A DNA stretch of 9,870 nucleotides from Betaproteobacteria bacterium (GCA_009921765.1 RFXC01000165.1:1-9870); one strand, 5' to 3'. Positions 1 through 7,704 are shown, counted from the first letter of the stretch. Made by a program: numbers and translations. The notes: a model not told the origin generated them from the letters alone.

Positions 1-760
1 CCCGCAGTCCATCGCGTTCGATTTCAGCGAGCAGCGTGGCGTAAATGGATGCCATCACCAGCCCGGGTCGTTGGCTGCGTCGATCGACCTCAGGCAAAAG
101 CGCAAGTGCCTCGCGATACGTTTCAAGCGCACGCGCATGTTGAAAACGCATCAGAGCGGTGAAGTTCTCCGACGGGCGGACGGCCAGCAGATCGGGAACC
201 GTCACACCGAAGCGTTGCAACTCGGCGAGCGGCAGATAAATCCGGCCCATCTTCGCGTCTTCGCGAACGTCGCGGATGATGTTGGTCAGTTGGAACGCAA
301 GGCCAAGTCTGGCCGCGTAACGCAGCGTGTCGGGGTGCGTCACGCCGAAAATCGACGCAGCCAGGATGCCCACCACCCCCGCCACCCGATGGCAGTAGAG
401 GCCGAGCGACTCATAGTCGAGATAGCGGTTCTGCTCCAGATCCATCTGCATCCCGTCGATGATGTCGCGCAGCCGCGCGCAACTCATCGAGTAGGGCAGC
501 ATGTGCGGGGCGAGCGCAAGCGTGACCGGATGCTGCGGGTGCCCAGCCTCGAGCCGGTTTACTTCATCCCGCCACCAGGCGAGCTTCGCGCGAGCCACTG
601 ATGCTTCGCGAATCTCGTCGACAACGTCATCGACTTCGCGGCAAAAAGCGTAGAGCGCGGTGATCGCGCGTCGACGCTCGGGGGGCAGGAACATGAAGCT
701 GTAGTAAAAGCTCGATCCGCTCCGTGAAGCGCGCTCCTGGCAGTAGGCGTCGGGGGTCAT
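1..760 (-). CDS. hpnD: Presqualene diphosphate synthase HpnD, 3' end beyond window
   Basis: Squalene/phytoene synthase family. HpnD condenses two farnesyl diphosphates to presqualene diphosphate, the first committed step of the HpnCDE route to squalene for hopanoids. The 253 visible residues begin MTPDAYCQERASRSGSSFYY. They carry both aspartate-rich motifs that bind Mg-diphosphate: DDVVD at 44–48 and DVRED at 164–168, the latter followed by KMGRIYLP as is usual in the family. The ATG at 760 lies in an ATGA overlap with the stop of hpnC, so translation is probably coupled. Family members run to about 280 residues, so roughly 25–30 C-terminal residues should be missing past the left edge. The HpnD rather than CrtB (phytoene synthase) assignment rests on the partnership with hpnC and on overall sequence character. 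An hpnE flavoprotein gene would be expected next, outside the window. Confidence 0.88.
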   Translation of the reverse strand, partial: MTPDAYCQERASRSGSSFYYSFMFLPPERRRAITALYAFCREVDDVVDEIREASVARAKLAWWRDEVNRLEAGHPQHPVTLALAPHMLPYSMSCARLRDIIDGMQMDLEQNRYLDYESLGLYCHRVAGVVGILAASIFGVTHPDTLRYAARLGLAFQLTNIIRDVREDAKMGRIYLPLAELQRFGVTVPDLLAVRPSENFTALMRFQHARALETYREALALLPEVDRRSQRPGLVMASIYATLLAEIERDGLR

Positions 761-1620
761 GGCGCGGTTGGCCCCGACAGGCGGCCGTGCGGTGGCGCGA
801 GCGCGAGTCCCAGCAGGGCGGGCGCATCGCGCCAACCGAGTGTGGGGCGGTGGCGGAACACATCATGCTGCGCACGCGCTATCCGGTCGATGATGCGCTG
901 GCCGCCTGCGATGATCGCGCGCAATTCCAGCGACAGCCGCCAGGGTACGCGGCGAACCAGGGGCGCGCCGGCAGCGAGCATGTGCCGCGCGAACTCGAGC
1001 TCGCCGCTCATCGCGCGTCGCAGTGCCGGCGACATTGGCGCGCCGCCCGCGGCCTGGTCGATGTCGTGGTCGCCGCAGCCGGCGAGGTGGAGCGCGTCCT
1101 GGGGCAGGTAGACCCGGCCCTTGCGCCAGTCGATAGCCACATCCTGCAGAAAGTTGATGAGCTGAAGCCCCGAGCAAATGTGATCGGAGAGCTGAACACA
1201 CTCGGGGCTGTCGGCATTGAAAAGCCGCAGGACAAGCCGGCCCACCGGGTTGGCCGACCGGCGGCAGTAGTCGAGGAGCTGCTCCCGGTCGCGGTAGCGG
1301 TGAACGCTCACGTCCTGGGCGAAGGCGTCGAGCAGTGCGCGCAGCTGATCCACCGGAAGCATGTGGCGTTCAATCAGCGGGTAGAGGCGCAAAACGACCG
1401 CTGGAGCCTGGGGCGAGGGCTCGCAAAGCGCACGGTCAAGCTGAGCGAGCGCAGCCAGCCGTTCGCGGTCGGTAAGCGTGCCTTCATCGGCCAGGTCGTC
1501 GGCGAATCTGGCGAACCGATAGAGCGCGATGACCGCGGGGCGAAGCGGTGCTGGCATCAGGATCGATGCCACGGGGAAGTTTTCGTAGTGGTCGACTGAC
1601 GACCAGGCTGGGGGGTGCAT
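757..1620 (-). CDS. hpnC: Squalene synthase-family protein HpnC (hydroxysqualene synthase)
   Basis: Second enzyme of the HpnCDE pathway. HpnC converts presqualene diphosphate to hydroxysqualene, which HpnE then reduces to squalene. From the ATG at 1620 the product is 287 residues. The N-terminal block SVDHYENFPVAS is typical of HpnC. The two aspartate-rich motifs are DDLAD at about 41–45 and DVAID at about 160–164, followed by WRKGRVYLP. A longer reading from a TTG at 1641 adds seven residues. I prefer the ATG because the extra residues resemble no family feature and neither start has a clear Shine–Dalgarno sequence. The stop (TGA at 757–759) overlaps the hpnD ATG by 4 nt. The gene is transcribed divergently from tRNA-Leu. 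The HpnC call is strong, and the exact start is less certain. Confidence 0.9.
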   Translation of the reverse strand: MHPPAWSSVDHYENFPVASILMPAPLRPAVIALYRFARFADDLADEGTLTDRERLAALAQLDRALCEPSPQAPAVVLRLYPLIERHMLPVDQLRALLDAFAQDVSVHRYRDREQLLDYCRRSANPVGRLVLRLFNADSPECVQLSDHICSGLQLINFLQDVAIDWRKGRVYLPQDALHLAGCGDHDIDQAAGGAPMSPALRRAMSGELEFARHMLAAGAPLVRRVPWRLSLELRAIIAGGQRIIDRIARAQHDVFRHRPTLGWRDAPALLGLALAPPHGRLSGPTAP

Positions 1621-1628
1621 GGCGGTCG

Positions 1629-1634
1629 ATTGTA
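1629..1634 (-). promoter_or_regulatory. Candidate -10 box for hpnC
   Basis: Reading the minus strand, TACAAT (five of six matches to TATAAT) sits 8 nt upstream of the preferred hpnC ATG. The matching -35 region (CCGCAA at a 17-nt spacing) is poor, so this is only a candidate. If real, transcription would begin about 1–2 nt before the ATG and give an almost leaderless mRNA, which would fit the lack of a Shine–Dalgarno sequence. Confidence 0.3.
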
Positions 1635-1666
1635 GAGGCAATGGAAGGGGGTTGCGGTTGATCGGA

Positions 1667-1672
1667 TAGAAT
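1667..1672 (+). promoter_or_regulatory. Candidate -10 box for tRNA-Leu (and possibly tig–clpP–clpX)
   Basis: TAGAAT matches the sigma70 -10 consensus at five of six positions and ends 14 nt before the mature tRNA-Leu 5' end, a normal leader distance. No good -35 hexamer is seen at 16–18 nt spacing (GAAGGG at 17), so the promoter may depend on an activator or UP-like contacts, or the box may be fortuitous. It shares the 66-nt divergent gap with the hpnC start. Confidence 0.4.
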
Positions 1673-1686
1673 CACGAGCTTTTGAC

Positions 1687-1771
1687 GCGGCCGTGGCGGA
1701 ATTGGTAGACGCACCAGGTTTAGGTCCTGGCGCTGCGAGGCGTGAAGGTTCGAGTCCTTTCGGCCGCACCA
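1687..1771 (+). tRNA. tRNA-Leu, anticodon UAG
   Basis: This is an 85-nt class II tRNA with a CCA end encoded in the DNA. The acceptor stem GCGGCCG (1687–1693) pairs fully with CGGCCGC (1761–1767), followed by discriminator A and CCA. The anticodon stem CCAGG/CCTGG (1714–1718/1726–1730) encloses loop TTTAGGT, giving anticodon TAG at 1721–1723, which reads leucine CUA and other CUN codons. The long variable arm (1731–1743) forms a small CGC/GCG hairpin, as expected for tRNA-Leu. The T arm has the standard TTCGAGT loop. The tig start codon lies 61 nt beyond its end, so the tRNA may be co-transcribed with the chaperone–protease genes. Confidence 0.97.
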
Positions 1772-1796
1772 GTCTCGTGACCCGCTGCTTTGGTTT

Positions 1797-1818
1797 GCAG
1801 CCCGCAGGCTGTTTATTT
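1797..1818 (+). terminator. Weak terminator/attenuator-like hairpin between tRNA-Leu and tig
   Basis: CAGCC (1798–1802) and GGCTG (1807–1811) form a 5-bp stem with loop CGCA, followed by TTTATTT. An alternative stem, GCTGC (1784–1788) with GCAGC (1797–1801), uses part of the same sequence, so the two folds exclude each other. It could trim or partly terminate tRNA-Leu transcripts before tig. The stem is short, so this is tentative. Confidence 0.3.
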
Positions 1819-1831
1819 CCGGAAACTTTTC

Positions 1832-3136
1832 ATGACAACCGTGATTGAAAACACAGGCGCTCTCGAGCGCCGCCTCAAGATGGATGTGGCCAGCGCCGAC
1901 CTGGCCAAGCAGGTCGGCGACCGCCTTCGCCAGTTGTCCAAGACCGTCAAAATGTCGGGCTTTCGGCCGGGCAAGGTCCCGATGAGCGTGGTTGAGCGCT
2001 CGTACGGCGCGTCGGTACAGGCCGAGGTGCTGGGTGACCTGGTCGGCAAGGCTTTCAATGCAGCGGTCACCGAACACAAGCTGCGCGTGGCGGGCGAGCC
2101 CCGCATCGAGCCTGCTCAAGCGGCTGCAGAGGGCGCCATATCGTTTACCGCCACGTTCGAGGTCTATCCCGAGTTCGAGGTGGCTGATGCGGCAGCGTGC
2201 GAGGTTCCCCGCTATGGCTGCGAAGTCACCGACGCCGAAGTCGACAAGACCGTCGAGATTCTCAGGAAACAGCGTGCGTCGTGGAATGAAGCATCGGGCG
2301 CGGCTGCCGACGGTCTGCGTGCCACCATCGATTTTGCCGGCACACTTGACGGCGTGGCTTTTGATGGCGGAACGGCTTCCGACTTCCCGTTCGTAGTGGG
2401 CGAAGGCCGGATGCTTCCCGACTTCGAGACCGGCGTGCGTGGCCTCGGGGTGGGCGAAACCCGTCAGTTTCCGGTCAAGTTCCCCGACGACTACGGTTCG
2501 AAAGACCTCGCTGGCAAAACGGCCGAGTTCTCGGTCACGCTCAAGAAGCTTGAATCACCCCAGCTCCCTGAGGTGGACGCCGAGTTCGCCCGACAGCTGG
2601 GTATCGCCGATGGTGACGTGGCGCGCATGCGTGCCGAATTGCGGGCCAACCTCGAGCGCGAAGTCGCCGAGCGTCTGCGGGTTCGCAACAAAACGGGCGT
2701 GATGGAAGCGTTACCCGCACTCGCCAGCTTCGAGCTTCCCAAGTCCCTGGTCGAATCGGAAAGCGGCGCGCTTGCGGAGCGTATGAAGGCCGATCTGAAG
2801 GCGCGCGGCATGGATGTACGTAATATCCCCGTTCCGCCCGAGGCTTTCCGCGAGCAGGCCGAGAAGCGGGTACGTCTGGGCCTGCTGGTGGCCGAGATTG
2901 TCCGGCGCGAAAAGCTGCAGGCGAAGCCGGATCAGATCCGCAAGCACATCGAGGAGCTCTCGCGCGCCTACGAAAACCCGCCCGAGGTGGTCCGTCACTA
3001 CTTCAGTAACCGTGATCTGCTCGCGCAGGTCGAGTCGCTGGTGGTCGAGCAAAACGTGGTCGACTGGCTGCTCGAGAAGGCAAAGGTTCAGGATCAACCG
3101 ATTGCATTTGACGAACTGATGTCGCAGCAGGGCTGA
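1832..3136 (+). CDS. tig: Trigger factor, ribosome-associated chaperone/prolyl isomerase
   Basis: Trigger factor docks at the ribosome exit tunnel next to protein L23 and shields nascent chains. The 434 residues match the usual length (E. coli 432). The ribosome-binding signature GFRPGKVP is at 43–50 in the N-terminal domain. The FKBP-type peptidyl-prolyl isomerase domain spans about 161–242 and includes FVVGEGRMLPDFETGVRG. The helical C-terminal chaperone domain covers about 243–434. The start is the ATG at 1832, with GGAAA at 1821–1825 as a plausible ribosome-binding site. It yields MTTVIENTGALERRL, which aligns with the family N-terminus. A longer upstream reading from a GTG at 1790 adds unrelated residues. 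The gene is followed after 24 nt by clpP, the standard order. No independent tig promoter is obvious, so transcription from upstream of tRNA-Leu is possible. Confidence 0.97.
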   Translation: MTTVIENTGALERRLKMDVASADLAKQVGDRLRQLSKTVKMSGFRPGKVPMSVVERSYGASVQAEVLGDLVGKAFNAAVTEHKLRVAGEPRIEPAQAAAEGAISFTATFEVYPEFEVADAAACEVPRYGCEVTDAEVDKTVEILRKQRASWNEASGAAADGLRATIDFAGTLDGVAFDGGTASDFPFVVGEGRMLPDFETGVRGLGVGETRQFPVKFPDDYGSKDLAGKTAEFSVTLKKLESPQLPEVDAEFARQLGIADGDVARMRAELRANLEREVAERLRVRNKTGVMEALPALASFELPKSLVESESGALAERMKADLKARGMDVRNIPVPPEAFREQAEKRVRLGLLVAEIVRREKLQAKPDQIRKHIEELSRAYENPPEVVRHYFSNRDLLAQVESLVVEQNVVDWLLEKAKVQDQPIAFDELMSQQG

Positions 3137-3160
3137 CCTTTTTCTCGGAGCATTTTTGCC

Positions 3161-3823
3161 ATGGTTCGTAACACGCTCGTCGAAGACCTCGTCAACGCTC
3201 ACCTTGCACAGCGCCAGGAGCCGCAGGGCCTGGGTCTCGTCCCCATCGTGATCGAGACCAGCGGTCGGGGCGAACGTGCCTACGATATCTATTCGCGGCT
3301 GCTACGTGAGCGCGTGGTGTTCCTGGTGGGGCCCGTCATGGACAGCACCGCGAATCTGGTGGTGGCGCAGATGTTGTTTCTCGAGTCGGAGAATCCCGAC
3401 AAGGACATCTCGTTCTACATCAATTCGCCGGGTGGGTCGGTCTCGGCGGGGCTTGCCATTTATGACACCATGCAGTTCATCAAGCCCGCCGTGTCCACCC
3501 TCTGCATGGGGATCGCGGCCAGCATGGGCGCGTTCCTGCTGGCTGCGGGCGCAAAGGGCAAGCGCTTTGCATTGCCCAATGCGCGCGTCATGATCCACCA
3601 GCCCTCGGGTGGCGCGCAGGGGCAAGCGAGCGACATCGAGATCCAGGCGAAAGAAATCCTGTACCTGCGCCAGCGCCTGAACGGCATTCTGGCTGAGAAA
3701 ACCGGCCAACCGCTTGACCGTATCGAACGTGACACCGACCGCGACACCTTTATGTCTGCGGAAGATGCGGTAAGCTATGGGTTGATTGATAAGGTTCTGT
3801 CGAGCCGTGCCGAAGCCGCTTAA
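3161..3823 (+). CDS. clpP: ATP-dependent Clp protease proteolytic subunit
   Basis: ClpP is the serine peptidase that forms the two-ring, 14-subunit chamber degrading substrates fed in by ClpX (and ClpA where present) in the cytoplasm. The 220-residue product has the full catalytic triad: Ser121 in MGIAASMGA, His146 in MIHQPSGG, and Asp195 in DTDRDTFMS. The spacings (25 and 49 residues) equal those of E. coli ClpP. The strand motif [10 protein letters not shown] (89–98) supplies the oxyanion region. The N-terminus is about 10 residues longer than in E. coli before the conserved VPIVIE block, so a propeptide removed by self-cleavage is expected. The start is supported by GGAG at 3147–3150, 10 nt before the ATG. 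Gaps of 24 nt to tig and 30 nt to clpX indicate one operon. Confidence 0.98.
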   Translation: MVRNTLVEDLVNAHLAQRQEPQGLGLVPIVIETSGRGERAYDIYSRLLRERVVFLVGPVMDSTANLVVAQMLFLESENPDKDISFYINSPGGSVSAGLAIYDTMQFIKPAVSTLCMGIAASMGAFLLAAGAKGKRFALPNARVMIHQPSGGAQGQASDIEIQAKEILYLRQRLNGILAEKTGQPLDRIERDTDRDTFMSAEDAVSYGLIDKVLSSRAEAA

Positions 3824-3853
3824 GCCGGTGCTCGGCGCCCACTCGGGGTAGCA

Positions 3854-5119
3854 ATGTCCGAAAAGAAGGCCTCAGGCGAAAAGCCGCTCTACTGCTCTTT
3901 TTGCGGTAAGAGCCAGCACGAAGTCCGCAAGCTGATCGCCGGTCCGTCGGTTTTCATCTGCGACGAGTGCATCGAACTTTGTAACGACATCATTCGCGAC
4001 GAGGTCCAGGCCGACACGCCTGCTGAGGGCGTCGCCCGCAGCGGGTTGCCCACGCCCTCGGAAATCGCGTCCATCCTCGACCAGTACGTCATCGGGCAGC
4101 AGAAGGCCAAGCGTATTCTTGCGGTGGCGGTCTACAACCACTACAAGCGCTTGCGGCACAAGGGCAAGAAAGACGAGATCGAGCTCTCCAAGAGCAACAT
4201 CCTGCTGGTTGGCCCCACCGGTTCCGGAAAAACCCTGCTGGCGCAAACCCTTGCGCGGCTTCTCAATGTTCCGTTCGTCATCGCCGATGCCACCACGCTT
4301 ACCGAAGCGGGCTACGTGGGTGAAGATGTCGAAAACATCATCCAGAAGCTCCTGCAGAACTGCAACTACGACGTCGAAAAAGCCCAGAACGGCATCGTCT
4401 ACATCGACGAGATCGACAAGATCTCCCGCAAGTCCGACAACCCGTCCATCACCCGAGACGTCTCGGGCGAGGGCGTCCAGCAGGCCCTGCTTAAGCTCGT
4501 CGAGGGCACGGTGGCGTCGGTACCGCCCCAGGGTGGACGCAAGCATCCCAATCAGGACTTCGTCCAGATCGACACCACCAACATCCTGTTTATCTGCGGC
4601 GGGGCGTTCGACGGCTTGGAAAAGGTCATCCGCAACCGCTCCGAGCGCAGTGGCATTGGTTTCGGCGCCGAAGTGCGCAGCGCGAGCGAGCGTTCGGTAG
4701 GCGATGTGCTTCGCGAAGTCGAGCCCGAAGATCTCATCAAGTTCGGGCTCATCCCCGAACTGGTCGGGCGCTTGCCGGTGGTGGCCACGCTCGACGAACT
4801 CGGTGAGGCCGCGCTCATCGACATCCTGGTTCAGCCTCGCAATGCGCTCATCAAGCAGTACCAGCGGCTCTTTGAAATGGAAGGGGTCGACCTTGAGGTA
4901 CGACCCTCCGCGCTGGCCGCCATCGCACAGAAGGCTCTTCTCAGAAAAACCGGTGCACGTGGCCTCCGTTCCATCCTCGAGCATGTGCTCCTTGACACCA
5001 TGTTCGAGTTGCCTGGCGCACAGAACGTGCAGAAGGTCGTGGTCGACGACACTTCGATCAACGGAGACGGTAAGCCGTTGCTCATTTACTCGGATGCCGC
5101 CCGAGTCGCTGCAAGCTGA
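3854..5119 (+). CDS. clpX: Clp protease ATP-binding subunit ClpX
   Basis: ClpX is the hexameric AAA+ unfoldase that recognises, unfolds and delivers proteins to ClpP. At 421 residues it has normal family length (E. coli 424). The N-terminal zinc domain has four cysteines at 14, 17, 36 and 39. Walker A is GPTGSGKT at 120–127 and Walker B is IVYIDEID at 181–188. The substrate-gripping pore loop GYVG is at 153–156 and the RKH loop is at 229–231. The ClpP-docking IGF loop is at 268–270. The arginine finger is R306 in ELVGRLPV, and sensor 2 is GARGLR at 367–372. Every functional element checked is intact. A purine run, GGGG at 3845–3848, precedes the ATG. It is the last gene of the closely packed tig–clpP–clpX set, and a structured 163-nt spacer separates it from lon. 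Confidence 0.99.
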   Translation: MSEKKASGEKPLYCSFCGKSQHEVRKLIAGPSVFICDECIELCNDIIRDEVQADTPAEGVARSGLPTPSEIASILDQYVIGQQKAKRILAVAVYNHYKRLRHKGKKDEIELSKSNILLVGPTGSGKTLLAQTLARLLNVPFVIADATTLTEAGYVGEDVENIIQKLLQNCNYDVEKAQNGIVYIDEIDKISRKSDNPSITRDVSGEGVQQALLKLVEGTVASVPPQGGRKHPNQDFVQIDTTNILFICGGAFDGLEKVIRNRSERSGIGFGAEVRSASERSVGDVLREVEPEDLIKFGLIPELVGRLPVVATLDELGEAALIDILVQPRNALIKQYQRLFEMEGVDLEVRPSALAAIAQKALLRKTGARGLRSILEHVLLDTMFELPGAQNVQKVVVDDTSINGDGKPLLIYSDAARVAAS

Positions 5120-5141
5120 TTGCCGCGCGAGCGGTGTCATT

Positions 5142-5186
5142 CGCGGTATGCTCGTCTCCGAGCGCCGCGCGGGGGAGGGTCCCCGC
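5142..5186 (+). terminator. Two overlapping GC-rich hairpins after clpX
   Basis: The first hairpin pairs CGCGG (5142–5146) with CCGCG (5165–5169) and, inside a TAT/G bulge, GCTCG (5150–5154) with CGAGC (5159–5163) around loop TCTC. The second pairs GCGGGG (5169–5174) with CCCCGC (5181–5186). They share one base. There is no T-tract, so classic intrinsic termination is doubtful. They could instead protect the 3' end of clpX mRNA, cause pausing, or reduce read-through into lon. Confidence 0.35.
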
Positions 5187-5206
5187 CCCCACTCACCATT
5201 CATCGC

Positions 5207-5255
5207 GCAGATGCGAGCGCCCGGCTTGAAATCAGCCTGGATTGCACGCATCTGC
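5207..5255 (+). repeat. Perfect 9-bp inverted repeat spanning the lon promoter region
   Basis: GCAGATGCG (5207–5215) and CGCATCTGC (5247–5255) are exact reverse complements separated by 31 nt. The left arm lies upstream of the candidate heat-shock -35 box and the right arm overlaps the candidate -10. A smaller repeat, GGCT (5223–5226) with AGCC (5234–5237), is nested inside around the -35. It could be a two-site operator or, in read-through RNA from clpX, a branched hairpin. The role is unknown. Confidence 0.6.
5225..5253 (+). promoter_or_regulatory. Candidate RpoH (sigma32) heat-shock promoter for lon
   Basis: CTTGAAA (5225–5231) is an exact match to the sigma32 -35 consensus. After a 14-nt spacer comes ACGCATCT (5246–5253), which agrees with CCCCATNT at five of seven specified positions. 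The predicted transcript would start near 5259–5261, about 23 nt before the lon ATG, leaving room for the GGAG ribosome-binding site at 5273–5276. lon is a classic RpoH regulon member in proteobacteria, which supports the reading. It was not tested experimentally here. Confidence 0.65.
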
Positions 5256-5282
5256 CAACTTCAGTCCTAACCGGAGTTCGCC

Positions 5283-7697
5283 ATGTCTGATTCTCAGCCG
5301 TCTATCGCCCAGGTGCTGCCGCTGCTGCCCCTGCGCGACGTGGTGGTGTTTCCTCACATGGTGATTCCACTGTTCGTGGGGCGGCCCAAATCGATCAAGG
5401 CGCTCGAGGCTGCCATGGAAGGCGGCAAGAGCATCATGCTGGTCGCCCAGAAAAATGCCTCAAAGGATGAGCCCACGGCCACCGACATTCATCAGATCGG
5501 TTGTCTGTCGGGCATCCTTCAGATGCTCAAACTGCCTGATGGCACGGTCAAGGTCCTGGTTGAGGGCACCAGACGCGGTCGTATCGAGTCGGTGCAGGAC
5601 AACGGCGCGCACTTCGTGTGTGAGGTCACCCCAATTGAGCAACCATCCGGTCCTGCTCCCGAGGTGGAAGCCTTGCGTCGCGCGATCCTTGCGCAGTTCG
5701 ACCAGTACGTGAAGCTGAACAAGAAGGTTCCGCCTGAAATTCTGGCGTCGCTGTCCGGTATCGATGATCCGGGTCGTCTGGCGGACACCATCGCAGCCCA
5801 CTTGCCCATCAAGATTGAGCAGAAGCAGGGCATCCTCGAGATCATCGGTGTGCCTGAGCGCTTGGAAAAACTGCTCGCACAGATCGAAACCGAGCTCGAC
5901 ATCTTGCAGGTTGAAAAGCGCATCCGCGGTCGCGTGAAGCGTCAGATGGAAAAAAGCCAGCGCGAGTACTACCTCAACGAGCAGGTGAAGGCCATCCAGA
6001 AGGAGCTGGGCGAAGGTGAAGAGGGCGCCGATCTCGAGGAACTCGACAAGAAAATCCGCGCGGCCAAGATGCCCAAGGAGGCGCTGAAAAAAGCGGAAAC
6101 CGAGTTCCGAAAACTGAAGCTCATGTCGCCCATGTCGGCCGAGGCGACCGTGGTGCGCAACTACATCGATACGTTGGTGAATCTCCCCTGGCGTAAGAAG
6201 AGCAAGATCAACAATGATCTGAGCAACGCGCAAAAGGTGCTTGACGACGACCATTTCGGTCTCGACAAGGTCAAAGAGCGCATCCTGGAATACCTTGCGG
6301 TTCAGCAGCGGGTCGATCGCCTGAAGGCGCCCATTCTTTGCCTGGTGGGGCCGCCCGGGGTGGGCAAGACTTCGCTCGGGCAGTCAATTGCCCGGGCAAC
6401 CAACCGCAAATTCATCCGGATGGCGCTGGGAGGAGTTCGTGACGAAGCCGAGATCCGCGGCCATCGGCGCACCTATATCGGCTCCATGCCCGGCAAGATT
6501 TTGCAGAGCCTCGGCAGGGTTGGCGTGCGCAATCCGCTCTTTTTGCTCGATGAAGTCGACAAGATGGGAATGGATTTTCGAGGCGATCCCGCATCCGCGC
6601 TGCTGGAGGTGCTTGATCCCGAGCAGAACTCCACCTTCGTTGATCACTATGTGGAGGTTGAGTACGACCTGTCGGATGTCATGTTTGTGGCAACCGCCAA
6701 CAGCCTCAATATTCCGCCCGCGCTTCTCGACCGACTTGAAGTGATCCGCCTGTCTGGCTACACCGAAGACGAAAAGGTAAGCATCGCCCAGCGCTATCTG
6801 CTGCCCAAGCAGATGAAGAACACCGGGCTGAAGGCCACCGAAATCGTGGTGAGCGAGAGCGCTATCCGGGACATCATTCGCTATTACACACGCGAGGCGG
6901 GTGTGCGATCGCTCGAGCGCGAGATCAGCAAGATCTGCCGCAAGGTCGTCAAGATGCTGCTTCTCAAGAAGCAGGAGCGCAAGGTTCAGGTCACCGGCAA
7001 GAATCTGGACAAGTTCTGCGGGGTTCGGCGCTTCAGCTTCGGCGTTGCAGAGAAGGAAAACCAGGTCGGGCAGGTCACCGGTCTGGCCTGGACCGAAGTG
7101 GGTGGCGAGTTGCTTACGATCGAGGCGGTCGCTGTAGACGGCAAGGGAACCGCCACCTTCACCGGCAAGCTTGGTGATGTGATGCAAGAGTCGATCAAGG
7201 CGGCCATGACAGTGGTCCGGCGCCGTGCCCGTCGCCTTGGCATCAAGCCAGGCTTTCACGAGAAGCGGGACATTCACATTCACGTACCCGAGGGCGCAAC
7301 GCCCAAAGACGGTCCGAGCGCAGGCATTGCGATGACCACTGCGCTGGTGTCGGTGCTCACCGATATTCCGGTTCGTGCCGATGTGGCGATGACCGGCGAG
7401 GTGACGCTTCGTGGTGAAGTGCTCGCCATTGGCGGGCTGAAAGAAAAGCTGCTTGCGGCACACCGCGGCGGGATCAAGACCGTTCTCATCCCTGAAGAGA
7501 ATGTGAAGGATCTCGCCGACATTCCAGACAACGTGAAGAACAAGCTCGAGATCGTTCCCGTCAAATGGATCGATCGGGTGCTTGAACTGGCGCTGGAGCG
7601 GATGCCGGAGCCGTTGCCCGACGATGAACCCGCCGCTGCGGCGGTGCCGCCCGAAGCGGAGAAGGGCAAGGGCGGGTCGGACGTCGTCACGCACTAG
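5283..7697 (+). CDS. lon: ATP-dependent protease Lon (La)
   Basis: Lon is the cytoplasmic AAA+ serine protease that unfolds and degrades damaged proteins and selected regulators. The 804 residues contain the N-terminal substrate-recognition domain (about 10–205, beginning with the conserved [15 protein letters not shown]). A coiled-coil linker covers about 205–280. The AAA+ module has Walker A GPPGVGKT at 356–363 and Walker B LFLLDEVD at 419–426. The protease domain has the Ser–Lys dyad, Ser679 in KDGPSAG and Lys722 in [10 protein letters not shown]. All numbered motifs fall at the same positions as in E. coli Lon. The protein is about 20 residues longer at the C-terminus, with an acidic, alanine/proline-rich tail after [14 protein letters not shown] ribosome-binding site lies 6 nt before the ATG. 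A heat-shock-type promoter candidate lies upstream. Confidence 0.99.
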   Translation: MSDSQPSIAQVLPLLPLRDVVVFPHMVIPLFVGRPKSIKALEAAMEGGKSIMLVAQKNASKDEPTATDIHQIGCLSGILQMLKLPDGTVKVLVEGTRRGRIESVQDNGAHFVCEVTPIEQPSGPAPEVEALRRAILAQFDQYVKLNKKVPPEILASLSGIDDPGRLADTIAAHLPIKIEQKQGILEIIGVPERLEKLLAQIETELDILQVEKRIRGRVKRQMEKSQREYYLNEQVKAIQKELGEGEEGADLEELDKKIRAAKMPKEALKKAETEFRKLKLMSPMSAEATVVRNYIDTLVNLPWRKKSKINNDLSNAQKVLDDDHFGLDKVKERILEYLAVQQRVDRLKAPILCLVGPPGVGKTSLGQSIARATNRKFIRMALGGVRDEAEIRGHRRTYIGSMPGKILQSLGRVGVRNPLFLLDEVDKMGMDFRGDPASALLEVLDPEQNSTFVDHYVEVEYDLSDVMFVATANSLNIPPALLDRLEVIRLSGYTEDEKVSIAQRYLLPKQMKNTGLKATEIVVSESAIRDIIRYYTREAGVRSLEREISKICRKVVKMLLLKKQERKVQVTGKNLDKFCGVRRFSFGVAEKENQVGQVTGLAWTEVGGELLTIEAVAVDGKGTATFTGKLGDVMQESIKAAMTVVRRRARRLGIKPGFHEKRDIHIHVPEGATPKDGPSAGIAMTTALVSVLTDIPVRADVAMTGEVTLRGEVLAIGGLKEKLLAAHRGGIKTVLIPEENVKDLADIPDNVKNKLEIVPVKWIDRVLELALERMPEPLPDDEPAAAAVPPEAEKGKGGSDVVTH

Positions 7698-7704
7698 GAA
7701 TCGC

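Noticed and set aside
71..601. 176-codon plus-strand open frame at the left end
   Set aside because: It is the complement of hpnD, whose two aspartate-rich motifs are clear on the minus strand.
724..1599. 291-codon plus-strand open frame over the hpn genes
   Set aside because: It lies opposite hpnC and the start of hpnD, which carry the intact catalytic motifs. It has no family features of its own.
1790..1831. 14-codon N-terminal extension of tig from an upstream GTG
   Set aside because: The extension runs through the hairpin region after tRNA-Leu and has no family similarity. The ATG at 1832 has a ribosome-binding site and fits trigger factor N-termini.
1484..2119. Minus-strand reading frames across tRNA-Leu with KDSNLHASQRQDLNLVRLPI-like peptides
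   Set aside because: This is the familiar spurious translation of the antisense of a tRNA-Leu gene. The frame also runs into tig and hpnC on the other strand.
2549..2575. CTTGAAT in tig as a possible heat-shock promoter for clpP
   Set aside because: No acceptable -10 follows at 13–15 nt, and the site is deep inside the tig coding region.
3872..5251. 459-codon open frame antisense to clpX
   Set aside because: clpX is unmistakable on the plus strand. Long antisense frames are common in GC-rich genes because of third-position bias, and this product has no recognisable domain.
6384..7694. 436-codon open frame antisense to lon
   Set aside because: It is the shadow of lon with the same codon-bias explanation. 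The peptide is low in recognisable motifs and rich in His/Leu, as expected for a complement.
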